64,000 nucleotides of DNA from Archangiaceae bacterium. Lineage in GTDB: Bacteria; Myxococcota; Myxococcia; Myxococcales; Myxococcaceae. The position numbers and the translations under genes are program-made. How positions within the stretch are numbered: position 1 is the first letter of the stretch; every line of letters begins with the position of its first letter. The stretch lies in the NCBI GenBank assembly GCA_016714225.1, contig JADJNS010000005.1, forward strand, positions 372,001 to 436,000, read 5' to 3'. This document shows, one piece after another, positions 42,713 through 51,926 of the stretch. The notes under the pieces are model-generated. The model made no database searches, was not told the origin of the DNA, and was given only the letters and a program-made list of their open reading frames with translations.

Positions 42713-43621
42713 ATGAACTCTGTTCGCCGCCGTCGCTGGCCCCGGGTGCTCGGCCTCATCGCGGTGGTGCTGGCTGCCGCGTACTGGTGGTTCTTCGTGC
42801 AGGTGCCCGGGCCACGCACCGAGTGGGCCCTCGACGTCGCCGAGGTGCGGCGGCTGGCCGGCTCGATGGCGGGCGACAAGCCCACCGAGGTGCGGGTCGA
42901 GCGGGTGGGCACCTTCCAGTTCCCCCACGCCATCATCGAGAGCGGCGGGGGCTGGGGCATGCGCCCGATGGCGCTGTTCAGCTACCAGCTCGTCTTCCCC
43001 ACCCACCGGGCCATCATCGACACCGCGCAGGTCGAGCCGCTGCCCGGGGGCGCGAACGACGCGGCGGCCGTCACGCGCTTGCAGGCGGCGATGGGCGCCG
43101 CCGACCTCATCGTGGTCACCCACGAGCACGGCGACCACCTCGGCGGCCTCGCCACCCACCCGCAGGTCGCCGCGCTGATGAAGGCGGCGAAGCTCACCAA
43201 AGAGCAGCTCGCCCACCCCGAGCTGATGCGGCCGGCGGCGTTTCCCCCCGCGGCGCTGAGCGGCTACCAGCCCGTCGACTACGACAAGTACCTCGCGGTC
43301 GCACCCGGGGTGGTGCTGATTCGCGCCGCCGGCCACACCCCCGGCAGCCAGCTGGTGTACGTGCAGCGCGCCGACGGCGCCGAGTACCTCTTTCTCGGCG
43401 ACACCGCGTGGACCCAGCTCAACGTCGAGCAGGTGGCCGAGCGGCCGCGCGCCATCACCCTGCTCATCGGCGAAGACCGCGGCGTGGTGGTGCGCCAGCT
43501 CGCCGAGCTCGCCGCGCTGGCGAAGAGCGAGCCCCAGCTGCACCAGGTGCCCGGCCACGACCCCGGGCCGGTCGACCAGCTGGTCGCCCAGCACCTGCTG
43601 GAAGAGAAGTTCGCACAGTGA
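42713..43621 (+). CDS. MBL-fold metallohydrolase with N-terminal membrane anchor
   Basis: A 302-residue protein. A single span near residues 10-30 (LGLIAVVLAAAYWWFFVQV) is followed by an MBL-fold domain with the zinc motif HEHGDHLGG near residue 138 and 'HTPGSQLVYVQ' further on, plus FLGDTAW. No partner is obvious; it lies 77 bp after LysR and 180 bp before the chemosensory locus. The substrate is unknown. It is intact, unlike the MBL gene at 20.9-22.2 kb. Confidence 0.87.
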   Translation: MNSVRRRRWPRVLGLIAVVLAAAYWWFFVQVPGPRTEWALDVAEVRRLAGSMAGDKPTEVRVERVGTFQFPHAIIESGGGWGMRPMALFSYQLVFPTHRAIIDTAQVEPLPGGANDAAAVTRLQAAMGAADLIVVTHEHGDHLGGLATHPQVAALMKAAKLTKEQLAHPELMRPAAFPPAALSGYQPVDYDKYLAVAPGVVLIRAAGHTPGSQLVYVQRADGAEYLFLGDTAWTQLNVEQVAERPRAITLLIGEDRGVVVRQLAELAALAKSEPQLHQVPGHDPGPVDQLVAQHLLEEKFAQ

Positions 43622-43744
43622 TTCTGACCGGGTAGCGCTGCACCCGCGCGGGTACAAGCGACCCGCGAACGAACTGCGCGGGCGACCTCGCGCGCCGAGC
43701 CCGTAGGCCGCGAATCGAGCAGCGACGGGCACCTCGCGCTGTTC

Positions 43745-43767
43745 GCCCGCGCAAAGATTGCGCGGGC
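43745..43767 (+). promoter_or_regulatory. Perfect 10 bp hairpin upstream of the chemosensory locus
   Basis: GCCCGCGCAA (43745-43754) and TTGCGCGGGC (43758-43767) pair perfectly around a three-base AGA loop, ending 34 bases before the cheA start. A partial match to the right arm, TGCGCGGGCG, lies near 43675. There is no T-run, so it may be a terminator for the MBL gene, an operator or an mRNA control element. Confidence 0.45.
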
Positions 43768-43801
43768 CCCCATGGCGTGCCCGCTGCACAGGTGACCCGG
43801 C

Positions 43802-46021
43802 GTGCAGCTCGACGACGCCGCGAAGGAATTTCTGATCGAGAGCTACGAGGGGCTCGACCAGCTCGACCGCGAGTTCGTCGCGCTCGAGGCCGACCCCCAG
43901 GCCCGCGCCCGCATCGCCATCATCTTCCGCGTCATTCACACCATCAAGGGCACCTCGGGCTTCCTGGGGCTCGGCAAGCTCGAGTCGGTGACCCACGCCG
44001 GCGAGAGCCTGCTCTCGCTCTTGCGCGAGGGCACGCTCACCCTGAGCCCGCCGATGACCGCCGCGCTCCTCGCGCTGGTCGACCGGGTGCGCGCGATTCT
44101 CAAGAGCGTCGAGACGACCGGCAGCGAAGGCGCCATCGTCGTCGAAGACCTCAAGAAGACGCTGCTCGCGCTCGCCGACGGCACCGCCGCGCCTGCGCCC
44201 CCCGTCACTCCCCCGGCGTCGCCCGTCGTCGCTGCGCCCGCGCCCGTCGTCGCTCCGCCCACGACCCCCGCGGCTGAGCCGGCGGCCACCCCCATCGCCA
44301 TCGCTGAGCCCGTCGCTCCTGCTTCGCCGGCATCACCCGTCTCCGGCGAGGCAGGGGCGTCGGCCTCGGTTGCCGACACCAACGTGCGGGTCGACGTGTC
44401 CCTGCTCGACAAGCTGATGAACCTGGTGGGCGAGCTGGTGCTCTCGCGCAACCAGATTCTCCAGTACAGCGCGCACGCCGAAGAGCCGGTGCTGGCCGCC
44501 GCCTCGCAGCGGCTCAACCTCATCACCACCGAGCTGCAGGAGCAGGTGATGAAGACCCGCATGCAGCCGATCGGCAACGTGTGGGCGAAGCTGCCCCGCG
44601 TGGTGCGCGACCTGGCCACCGCCTGCGGCAAGCAGGTGCGGGTCGAGATGCGCGGCAAAGAGACCGAGCTCGACCGCGCGATTCTCGAGGCCATCAAAGA
44701 CCCGCTCACCCACATCGTGCGCAACTCGGTCGACCACGGCTTCGAGTCGTCGGCAGCGCGGGCCAAGGCGGGCAAGCCGAAGACCGGCACCCTCACCCTG
44801 CGCGCGTTTCACGAGAGCGGTCAGTGCAACATCGAAATCTCGGACGACGGCGGCGGTCTCAACATCGACGCCATCAGCAAGAAGGCGCTCGAGCGGGGCG
44901 TGGTGAGCGAAGAGCGGCTGCGCCGCATGAGCGCGCACGAGCTCGAGCAGCTCATCTTCCTGCCCGGGTTCTCGACCGCCGAGAAGGTCACCAACCTCTC
45001 GGGGCGCGGCGTGGGCATGGACGTGGTGAAGACCAACGTCGAGAAGATCGGCGGCACGGTCGACCTGCGCAGCAAGCCGGGCGCGGGCACCACCGTGCAG
45101 ATCAAGATTCCGCTCACCCTCGCCATCGTGCCCGCGCTCACCGTGATGAGCGGCGGCCAGCGCTACGCGATTCCGCAGACCCACCTGGTCGAGCTGGTGC
45201 GGCTCGAGGGCGAGAGCGCGCGGGCGGGCGTCGAGCGGGTGCACGGTGCGCAGGTGTACCGGCTGCGCGGCCGGCTCTTGCCGCTGGTGAACCTGGGCGA
45301 GACGTTCGGGCTGGCCCGCACGGCCGACGCCGAGGCCGACACCGGCCTCAACATCATCGTGGTGCAGGCCGACGAGCGGCAGTTCGGGCTGGTGGTCGAC
45401 GCGGTGGGCGACACCGAAGAAATCGTGGTGAAGCCGCTGGGCAAGCTGCTCAAGGGCTGCGCGGTCTACGCCGGCGCCACCATCATGGGCGACGGTCGGG
45501 TGGCGCTGATTCTCGACGTGGCGGGCCTGGCCCAGCACGCCCGCGCGGTGCACGCCAAGACCGAGCAGGCGGTGACGGCGGCGGCAGAGGCGCTCGCCGA
45601 CGGCGCGGCCGGCGAAAAGCAGACCCTGCTGCTGTTCTCTGCGGGAGGCGAGACGCTGGCGCTGCCGCTCTCGTCCATCGCGCGGCTGGAAGAGCTGCCC
45701 CGCGCGCGGCTCGAGCGCGCCGGCGACCGCTCGGTGGCGCAGTACCGCGGGGGAATTCTGCCGCTGATTCAGCTGGGCGAGAGCGCGCCGACCGACACGG
45801 GCAACCTTCAGGTCATCGTCTACTCGTCGGGCGAGCGCAGCGTGGGCTTCGTGGTCGAGCAGGTGCTCGACATCGTGGAAGAGACGGTTCGGGTCGAGCG
45901 CGTCTCGGCGCGGCCCGGCGTTCTGGGAGCGGCGGTGGTGCAGGGCCGGGTCACCGACTTTCTCGACGTCGGAGCGGTGGCGCGGCTCAAGGCCCCCTGG
46001 CTGTTCGAGGAGCTCCGATGA
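43802..46021 (+). CDS. cheA: Chemotaxis histidine kinase CheA with two tandem CheW-like C-terminal domains
   Basis: A 739-residue CheA from a GTG at 43802. The Hpt domain carries the phosphorylated His (H46, in HTIKGTSGFLGL). A Pro/Ala linker (about 125-195) replaces a recognisable P2 domain. Dimerisation and ATP-binding domains follow ('MNLVGELVLSRNQI', 'ITHIVRNSVDHGFES', 'DDGGGLN', 'LSGRGVGMDVVK' near 399). Then come two successive CheW-like domains: residues about 440-575 ('GQRYAIPQTHLVELVRL') and 590-735 ('GETLALPLSSIARLEELP'). Most CheA have one. The stop overlaps the cheW start (ATGA). Confidence 0.95.
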   Translation: MQLDDAAKEFLIESYEGLDQLDREFVALEADPQARARIAIIFRVIHTIKGTSGFLGLGKLESVTHAGESLLSLLREGTLTLSPPMTAALLALVDRVRAILKSVETTGSEGAIVVEDLKKTLLALADGTAAPAPPVTPPASPVVAAPAPVVAPPTTPAAEPAATPIAIAEPVAPASPASPVSGEAGASASVADTNVRVDVSLLDKLMNLVGELVLSRNQILQYSAHAEEPVLAAASQRLNLITTELQEQVMKTRMQPIGNVWAKLPRVVRDLATACGKQVRVEMRGKETELDRAILEAIKDPLTHIVRNSVDHGFESSAARAKAGKPKTGTLTLRAFHESGQCNIEISDDGGGLNIDAISKKALERGVVSEERLRRMSAHELEQLIFLPGFSTAEKVTNLSGRGVGMDVVKTNVEKIGGTVDLRSKPGAGTTVQIKIPLTLAIVPALTVMSGGQRYAIPQTHLVELVRLEGESARAGVERVHGAQVYRLRGRLLPLVNLGETFGLARTADAEADTGLNIIVVQADERQFGLVVDAVGDTEEIVVKPLGKLLKGCAVYAGATIMGDGRVALILDVAGLAQHARAVHAKTEQAVTAAAEALADGAAGEKQTLLLFSAGGETLALPLSSIARLEELPRARLERAGDRSVAQYRGGILPLIQLGESAPTDTGNLQVIVYSSGERSVGFVVEQVLDIVEETVRVERVSARPGVLGAAVVQGRVTDFLDVGAVARLKAPWLFEELR

Positions 46022-46464
46022 GCAGCGAGACGCGCCAGGTGTGCACCTTCACCGTCGCCGGCCTGCGGCTGGGCGTCGACGTCACCCAGGTGCAAGAGGT
46101 GCTGCGCCACCAGGAGATGACTCCGGTGCCGCTGGCACCGTCGGTGGTGACGGGCCTCATCAACCTGCGCGGGCAGATCGTCACCGCGCTCGACCTGCGG
46201 GGCCGACTGCAGCTGCCGCCGCGGCCCTCGGGCGAGCTGCCGTCGAACGTGGTGGTGCGCCACGGCGACGCGATGGTGAGCCTGCTGGTCGACGACATCG
46301 GCGACGTGCTCGAGGTCGACGCGTCGACGTTCGAGCCTCCGCCCGCCACGCTGACCGGCAGCACCCGCGCGCTGATCAGCGGCGTCTACAAGCTCTCGCC
46401 CCACCTGTTGATGCTGTTGAACACCGACCTCGTCTTGCGCCTCGAGGCGCAGAACCCCGCTTGA
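46018..46464 (+). CDS. cheW: Chemotaxis coupling protein CheW (first)
   Basis: A 148-residue single-domain CheW ('QVCTFTVAGLRLGVDVTQVQEVLRHQEMTPVPLAP', 'GLINLRGQIVTALDLR', 'VVVRHGDAMVSLLVDDIGDVLEV'). It bridges CheA and the receptors in the array. It is translationally coupled to cheA upstream and followed by the PAS protein 12 bp later. Confidence 0.95.
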   Translation: MSSETRQVCTFTVAGLRLGVDVTQVQEVLRHQEMTPVPLAPSVVTGLINLRGQIVTALDLRGRLQLPPRPSGELPSNVVVRHGDAMVSLLVDDIGDVLEVDASTFEPPPATLTGSTRALISGVYKLSPHLLMLLNTDLVLRLEAQNPA

Positions 46465-46476
46465 GAGGACCCACCC

Positions 46477-47121
46477 ATGGCTGAAGTGAACGGCAGGAAC
46501 CACGTCTCGAAACCCGCGCGCAACGGCGAGCACGCCCCCATCGGCTACGCGCCGGCCCCGCTGCCGCAGGCCTCGGCGCCGCGGTCGGCCACGCCCGCGC
46601 GGCTGACCATCGGTGAAATCACCGGCCGCGAGGTGGTGTTCGGCAGCGAAGAGCTGCTGGTCAGCAAGACCGACCTCAAGGGGCACATCACCTACGCGAA
46701 CGACGCGTTTCGCCGGGTGGCGGGCTTCAGCGAGGAAGAGCTGATGGGGCAGGCGCACAACGTCATTCGCCACCCCGAGATGCCGCGCGCGGTGTTCGAC
46801 CTCTTGTGGAAGCAGATTCAGGCGGGGAAGGAAATCTTCGCCTACGTGGTGAACCTCACCAAGAGCGGCGACCACTACTGGGTGCTGGCCCACGTCACCC
46901 CGACCTTCGGTGAGCAGGGCAACGTGGTGGGCTACCACTCGAACCGCCGCTACGCCGACCCGCAGGCGGTGGCGCGCATCAAGTCGCTCTACGACCGCAT
47001 GGTGGCGGAAGAGCGCGGGCACGCCAACCGGCGCGAGGCGATCGCCGCCTCGACCAAGGTGCTCGAGGCCACCCTCGCCGAGCTCAAGCTCTCGTACGAC
47101 GAATTCATCTTCTCCTTCTGA
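46477..47121 (+). CDS. PAS-domain protein, Aer-like sensory module
   Basis: A 214-residue protein with one PAS domain in residues about 60-160: 'LLVSKTDLKGHITYANDAFRRVAGFSEEELMGQAHNVIRHPEMPRAVFDLLWKQIQAGKEIFAYVVNLTKSGDHYWVLAHVTPTF'. This is the Aer/FAD-binding type pattern. The C-terminus is a short helix. It sits directly upstream of a soluble MCP that lacks an obvious sensor domain, so the two together could make a split Aer receptor that senses redox or oxygen. GAGAGGA precedes the ATG by eight bases. Confidence 0.88.
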   Translation: MAEVNGRNHVSKPARNGEHAPIGYAPAPLPQASAPRSATPARLTIGEITGREVVFGSEELLVSKTDLKGHITYANDAFRRVAGFSEEELMGQAHNVIRHPEMPRAVFDLLWKQIQAGKEIFAYVVNLTKSGDHYWVLAHVTPTFGEQGNVVGYHSNRRYADPQAVARIKSLYDRMVAEERGHANRREAIAASTKVLEATLAELKLSYDEFIFSF

Positions 47122-47138
47122 AAAAGGACACCCCGCCC

Positions 47139-48521
47139 ATGACCGCCACTGCCACCATTCCCCCACCGTCTCCTTCGCGCCCCAACCGCAAGGCCGTCGC
47201 CGAGCAAGAGCAGCAAGAGCTGCAGATGTACCGTGCCTGGTTCGCGCAGATCGCCGACGTGTGTCACGCCGCCGGCGCCGGTGACCTCGAGAAGCGGCTG
47301 ATGGGCATCGACAACCTGCAGGGTGACCTGGCGCGCGCGGTGCTGGGCATCAACCGCATGCTCGACGTCACCGACGCGTTCGTGCGCGACACCCGGGCGG
47401 CGCTGCAGACCGCCAGCGAGGGCCGCTACCACCGCAAGATAATTCCCCGCGGGTTCCCCGGCTCGTTCCGCCACGCGGGCGGCATCATCAACAACGCCAA
47501 CGACAAGATGAAAGAGCAGGCGCGCATGGTGCGCGAGCAGAGCGAGCGCGAGCGCAAGGCCGCCGAAGAGCTGGCCGGCAAGGTCGACCAGATTCTCACC
47601 GTGGTCTCGGCGGCGGCGAAGGGCGACCTGACCCACGACGTGCCGGTGAAGGGCGCCGACGCGGTCGGCCAGCTGGGCGAAGGGCTGCAGCGCTTTCTGG
47701 TCGAGCTGCGCGGCAGCATCGGAGAGATCGCCGGCAACGCCAAGTCGCTGGGCGAGGCGGCGGCCAGCCTCTCGGCGCTGAGCCAGGAAATGAGCGCGAA
47801 CGCCGAAGAGACGTCGGCGCAGGCGAACACCGTCTCGGCGGCGTCCGAGCAGGTGAGCATGAACGTGCAGACGGTGGCGAGCGGCACCGAAGAGATGTCG
47901 GCGAGCATTCGCGAGATCGCGCGCAACGCGGCCGAAGCGGCGCGGGTGGCGAGCTCGGCGGTGAGCATCGCCTCGGCCACCAACACCACGGTAGCCAAGC
48001 TGGGTGAGAGCAGCAGCGAGGTGGGCAAGGTGATCAAGGTCATCACCGCCATCGCGCAGCAGACCAAGCTGCTCGCGCTCAACGCGACCATCGAGGCGGC
48101 GCGCGCGGGCGAGGCGGGCAAGGGCTTCGCGGTGGTGGCGAACGAGGTGAAAGAGCTGGCCAAAGAGACGGCCAAGGCCACCGAAGACATCAGCCAGAAG
48201 ATCGAGGCGATTCAGAGCGACACCCGCGGGGCGGTGACGGCGATCGGGCAGATCAGCACCACCATCAACCAGATCAACGAGATTCAGACCCGCATCGCGG
48301 GCGCGGTGGAAGAGCAGACCGCCACCACCAACGAGATGAGCCGCAACGTCTCGGAGGGCGCCAAGGGCAGCAACGAGATTTCGAAGAACATCACCGGCGT
48401 GGCCGAGGCGGCCACCGGCACCTCGAAGGGCGCCACCCGCTCGCTCGAGGCGGCGCAGGGGCTCTCGCGCATGGCGGCCGAGCTCGAGCGGCTGGTGGGC
48501 AAGTACCGCGCGTCGACCTGA
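47139..48521 (+). CDS. Cytoplasmic methyl-accepting chemotaxis protein
   Basis: A 460-residue MCP without membrane spans. The N-terminal 100 residues contain a helical region, then a HAMP-like part ('GRYHRKIIPRGFPGSFRHAGGIINNANDKM'), then the signalling coiled coil with hairpin tip 'IAQQTKLLALNATIEAARAGEAGKGFAVVANEVKELAKE', the invariant CheA/CheW contact. It follows the PAS gene by 17 bp and precedes a CheY gene, as in Aer-like signalling units. Methylation sites cannot be placed confidently. AAGGA lies 12 bases before the ATG. Confidence 0.93.
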   Translation: MTATATIPPPSPSRPNRKAVAEQEQQELQMYRAWFAQIADVCHAAGAGDLEKRLMGIDNLQGDLARAVLGINRMLDVTDAFVRDTRAALQTASEGRYHRKIIPRGFPGSFRHAGGIINNANDKMKEQARMVREQSERERKAAEELAGKVDQILTVVSAAAKGDLTHDVPVKGADAVGQLGEGLQRFLVELRGSIGEIAGNAKSLGEAAASLSALSQEMSANAEETSAQANTVSAASEQVSMNVQTVASGTEEMSASIREIARNAAEAARVASSAVSIASATNTTVAKLGESSSEVGKVIKVITAIAQQTKLLALNATIEAARAGEAGKGFAVVANEVKELAKETAKATEDISQKIEAIQSDTRGAVTAIGQISTTINQINEIQTRIAGAVEEQTATTNEMSRNVSEGAKGSNEISKNITGVAEAATGTSKGATRSLEAAQGLSRMAAELERLVGKYRAST

Positions 48522-48536
48522 AAGGAGAAGCGAGCC

Positions 48537-48908
48537 ATGAAAGCAATGGTCGTCGACGACTCGCGCGCCACCCGCATGATTCTGAAGCGCGCGCTGAGCA
48601 GCCAGGGGTTCGAGGTGGTCGAGGCGGCAGACGGCAGGGCCGCGCTCGACGAGCTGACCAAGACCGGCCCGGTCGACCTGGCGCTGGTCGATTGGAACAT
48701 GCCGGTGATGACCGGCTACGAGCTGATCTGCGAGGTGCGGGCGCGCCGCGAGCTCGACCGCATGGCCATCATGATGGTCACCACCGAGACCGAGGCGACG
48801 CAGGTGCAGCGCGCGCTCGACGCGGGGGCCAACGAGTACGTGATGAAGCCGTTCACCGAAGACGTGCTCAAAGAGAAGCTGCTGCTTCTCGGCATGGGCA
48901 GGGAGTGA
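48537..48908 (+). CDS. cheY: CheY-like response regulator (first)
   Basis: A 123-residue single receiver domain with the acid pair in MVVDDS, phosphoacceptor in LVDWNMPVM (DWNMP), the switch Thr region 'MMVTTETE' and Lys in MKPFT. All catalytic residues are present. AAAGGAG is a strong Shine-Dalgarno 9 bases upstream. It lies between the cytoplasmic MCP and cheB, so it is a likely CheA output. Confidence 0.95.
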   Translation: MKAMVVDDSRATRMILKRALSSQGFEVVEAADGRAALDELTKTGPVDLALVDWNMPVMTGYELICEVRARRELDRMAIMMVTTETEATQVQRALDAGANEYVMKPFTEDVLKEKLLLLGMGRE

Positions 48909-48911
48909 GCC

Positions 48912-50012
48912 GTGGCGCCCCGGGTGCGCGTGCTGGTGGTCGACGACTCCGCCGTGGTGCGGCGAATGCTGACCGACATCTTGTCGCGAGACCCCGAGGT
49001 CGAGGTACTGGGCGCCGCGCCCAACGCCACGGTGGCGCTGCGCCGGCTGCGTGAGACGCCGCCCGACGTGGTCACCCTCGACGTCGAGATGCCCGACGTC
49101 ACCGGCCTCGAGCTGCTCACCCTGATTCACGCCGAGGCGCCCAAGCTGCCGGTCATCATGTTCAGCGCGCTCACCCAGCGGGCGGCCTCGACCACGCTCG
49201 ACGCCCTGGCCCGCGGCGCGTCGGACTACGTGACCAAGCCCAGCGGCGCCGGCAGCCGCGAGGCGGCCGAAGAGCACATTCGCGAGCAGCTGATACCCAA
49301 GATCAAGACGCTGGGCCGCCAGCGCCCCACCCTGCTCGCGGCGCGACCGCCGGCGCCACCCAGGCCGCGCGCGACGACCTCGGCCGAGCCGTTCGAGCTG
49401 GTGGCGGTAGGCGCCTCGACCGGGGGGCCCAACGCGCTCTCGACCGTCTTCGGGCGGCTGCCGCACGGGCTGCTGGTGCCCTTCGTGCTGGTGCAGCACA
49501 TGCCGCCGCTGTTCACCCGGCTGCTCGCCGAGCGCCTCTCGGCCACCGGCCCGGTGCCGGTACGCGAGGCGCAGCACGGCGAGCTGCTGGTGCCGGGCGA
49601 GATGCTGATTGCGCCGGGCGACTTTCACCTGCGGGTGGTGCGCGACGGCCTCAAGCTGCGGGCCGAGCTCAGCCAGGAGCCGCAAGAGAACTCGTGCCGG
49701 CCCGCCGTCGACGTGCTGTTCCGCTCGGTGGCGAAGGCCTGCGGCCCCCGCGCGCTCGGGGTGGTGCTCACCGGCATGGGGCAAGACGGGCTCAAGGGCT
49801 GCGAGGCGCTGCGGGCGGCGGGCAGCCCGGTGGTGGTGCAAGACGAAGCGAGCTCGGTGGTGTGGGGCATGCCCGGCGCGGTGGCGCGGGCCGGCCTGGC
49901 CGACGCGGTGCGCCCGCTCGACGAGCTGGCTGCCGAGATGTCCACCCGCATCGCCGCGCGCATGGTGCGCCCGGGCAACTCGAGGCCCGAGGTCATCGAT
50001 GCCCGGCATTGA
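48912..50012 (+). CDS. cheB: Chemotaxis methylesterase CheB
   Basis: A 366-residue CheB from a GTG at 48912. It has a receiver domain with DD in LVVDDSAVVRRML and phosphoacceptor D57 in TLDVEMP, a linker, then the methylesterase domain with catalytic Ser in GASTGGPNA (about residue 168) and 'GVVLTGMGQDGLKG' bearing the catalytic Asp. It removes receptor methyl groups. It is the only cheB of the whole locus although there are two CheR, and overlaps cheR1 by 14 bp. Confidence 0.95.
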   Translation: MAPRVRVLVVDDSAVVRRMLTDILSRDPEVEVLGAAPNATVALRRLRETPPDVVTLDVEMPDVTGLELLTLIHAEAPKLPVIMFSALTQRAASTTLDALARGASDYVTKPSGAGSREAAEEHIREQLIPKIKTLGRQRPTLLAARPPAPPRPRATTSAEPFELVAVGASTGGPNALSTVFGRLPHGLLVPFVLVQHMPPLFTRLLAERLSATGPVPVREAQHGELLVPGEMLIAPGDFHLRVVRDGLKLRAELSQEPQENSCRPAVDVLFRSVAKACGPRALGVVLTGMGQDGLKGCEALRAAGSPVVVQDEASSVVWGMPGAVARAGLADAVRPLDELAAEMSTRIAARMVRPGNSRPEVIDARH

Positions 50013-50841
50013 CGCCGCCGACGCCGCCTTCGTGCGGGAGCTGGTCTACAAGCGCGCCGCGATTCTGCTCGACGAGCAGAAGGGCTACCTCATCGAGAGC
50101 CGGCTGCAGCAGCTGGTGCACGAGGGCGTCTCGCAGAGCGTGGCGGCGCTGGTGGCCGACGCGCGCAGCGGCCGGGGCGAGGCCTCGGTGCGCATCGTCG
50201 AGGCCATCACCACCCACGAGACGTTCTTCTTTCGCGACGTCGAGCCCTTCGAGGCGCTGAAGAAGACCGTGCTCCCGCTGCTGCTCCCTCCGGGGGCTCC
50301 GCCGCGCAAGCTCACCCTCTGGTCGGCGGCGTGCTCGAGCGGGCAAGAGCCCTACAGCATCGCGATGATGCTGCTCGAGCACTTTCCCGCGGCGGTGGCG
50401 GCGGGCGCGCGCATCATCGCCACCGACCTCTCGGCGCAGATTCTGGCCAAGGCGCGCGAGGGCCGCTTCCGCCAGCTCGAGGTGAACCGCGGCCTGCCGG
50501 CGGCGTACCTGGTGAAGTACTTCGACTCGGCCGGCGGCTGGTGGACCCTGAAGAGCAAGGTGCGCGCGCTGGTCGAGTTTCGCCAGCTGAACCTGCTCGA
50601 CCGCTGGCAGCTCGAGGCGCGGCCCGACGTCATCTTCATGCGCAACGTGCTCATCTACTTCGACGCGGCCACCAAGCGCGCGCTGCTCGAGCGCGCCCGG
50701 CAAGAGATTCGACCCGACGGAGCGCTGTTTCTCGGCACCGCCGAGACCACCCTCAACCTCACCGAGGGCTGGAGCCGCGTGGCCACCCCGAAGAGCGCCT
50801 ACTACCGCCCCCGCCCGCCCGGCGCAGGGGGCCTGCCGTGA
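49999..50841 (+). CDS. cheR: Chemotaxis methyltransferase CheR (first)
   Basis: A 280-residue CheR with the SAM-binding core 'LWSAACSSGQEPYSIAMMLLEHF', 'IATDLSAQILAKAREGRFRQLEV' and 'DVIFMRNVLIYFD' and 'LGTAETTLNL'. It methylates MCP glutamates. The ATG at 49999 lies inside the cheB end (14 bp overlap), and its stop overlaps the next gene as GTGA. It is paired in function with CheB here. Confidence 0.95.
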   Translation: MPGIDAADAAFVRELVYKRAAILLDEQKGYLIESRLQQLVHEGVSQSVAALVADARSGRGEASVRIVEAITTHETFFFRDVEPFEALKKTVLPLLLPPGAPPRKLTLWSAACSSGQEPYSIAMMLLEHFPAAVAAGARIIATDLSAQILAKAREGRFRQLEVNRGLPAAYLVKYFDSAGGWWTLKSKVRALVEFRQLNLLDRWQLEARPDVIFMRNVLIYFDAATKRALLERARQEIRPDGALFLGTAETTLNLTEGWSRVATPKSAYYRPRPPGAGGLP

Positions 50842-51926
50842 AGCTCCTGGTGTTCGACCGCGACGAGAGCGGCGGACGCGAGCTGTCGCTGGGCCTGGCG
50901 CGCGCCGGGCGCGAGCTGACGGTAGTGCCCGACGAGGGCGCCGCGCTGGCGGCGTTCGTGCGCGGCCCGGTGCCGCTGGCGCTGCTGGTCGCCCGCGACA
51001 CGCCCGACGCGGCGCTGCGGCTGGCGCGCCAGGTGCGCGGGGTGCCGCACGGCAAGGCGAGCCTGCTCGCGCTGGTCGCTGCGGGCCTGACCGAGCGGCA
51101 GCTCAACGAGGGCTACGAGGCGGGCTTCGACGTGCACCTGCAGCTGGGCATGTCGATGGGCGCGCTGAGCGCGAGCCTGCGCGGCCTCGAGCGGCTGGCC
51201 TCGGCGCACGGCGCACCGGTCGCTGCGGCTTTGGCGCCCGTGGCCGCCCCGGCGCCGGTCGCCGCCGCGCTCAGCCTGAGCCCGTTCGAGCAGGTCACCC
51301 GCGCCACCGCGTGGCGCACCGCGCCGGCGCTGTTTCAGGCGGCGGCGGCGAAGTTCCTCACCCTCGACGTGGGCCTGGGCGCGTCGCCACCCACCCCCGG
51401 GTCGCTGGCCACCGCGCAGCGCATCGTGCTGTCGTCGGCCGCGCACGAGCTCGAGCTCGCCATCACCCTGGGTGCCACGCAGAAGAGCGGCGCGGGCCTG
51501 GCGGTGCACCTGTTCGGCCCCGGCAGCGAAGGGCTGGCCGCCGACGTGCTGGGCGAGCTGTCGAACATCTTCATGGGCACGCTCAAGACCTCGCTGAGCG
51601 CCGAGTCGTTCGCGTTTACCGGCGGTTTGCCCGCCGCGGTGGCCGCCGAAGAGACGGTGCGCCCCAGCATCACCTTCAAGCAGCAAGAGACGTTCGCGCT
51701 GGCGCTGGGCGACGCCAGCCTGGCGGTGCACCTGGGGCTGCGCAGCCGCGCCAACCAGCTGCTCGCGCCGGGCGAGCTGCGCGAGGGCATGGTGGTGGCA
51801 CGCGACGTGCTCAATGCACGCGGTCTGATGCTCATCAACAAAGGCACGCGGCTCTCCGCGAACATGATCGACAAGCTGCGGGCGAACCTCGCACCCAAGG
51901 CGCAACTCGAGGTGACCGCGTCATGA
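50838..51926 (+). CDS. Pseudo-receiver fused to CheX-like phosphatase domain
   Basis: A 362-residue protein. Residues 1-115 align with a receiver domain but the phosphoacceptor Asp position reads LALLVARDTPDA, so the acceptor is probably missing; the acid pair is FDRDES. An Ala/Pro linker follows (about 120-150). Residues about 170-290 resemble a CheX/CheC-like domain ('LGELSNIFMGTLKTSLSAESFAFTGGLP'), with E/N-x-G features of the CheC/FliY superfamily. Start is a GTG at 50838, overlapping cheR1 (GTGA). It may act as a CheY-P phosphatase or as a phosphorylation-independent adaptor. Confidence 0.72.
   Translation: MKLLVFDRDESGGRELSLGLARAGRELTVVPDEGAALAAFVRGPVPLALLVARDTPDAALRLARQVRGVPHGKASLLALVAAGLTERQLNEGYEAGFDVHLQLGMSMGALSASLRGLERLASAHGAPVAAALAPVAAPAPVAAALSLSPFEQVTRATAWRTAPALFQAAAAKFLTLDVGLGASPPTPGSLATAQRIVLSSAAHELELAITLGATQKSGAGLAVHLFGPGSEGLAADVLGELSNIFMGTLKTSLSAESFAFTGGLPAAVAAEETVRPSITFKQQETFALALGDASLAVHLGLRSRANQLLAPGELREGMVVARDVLNARGLMLINKGTRLSANMIDKLRANLAPKAQLEVTAS

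Noticed and set aside
46989..50009. A 1006-codon minus-strand frame across the MCP, CheY and CheB genes
   Set aside because: Frame shadow of G/C third-position codons; His/Arg-rich and without any domain pattern.
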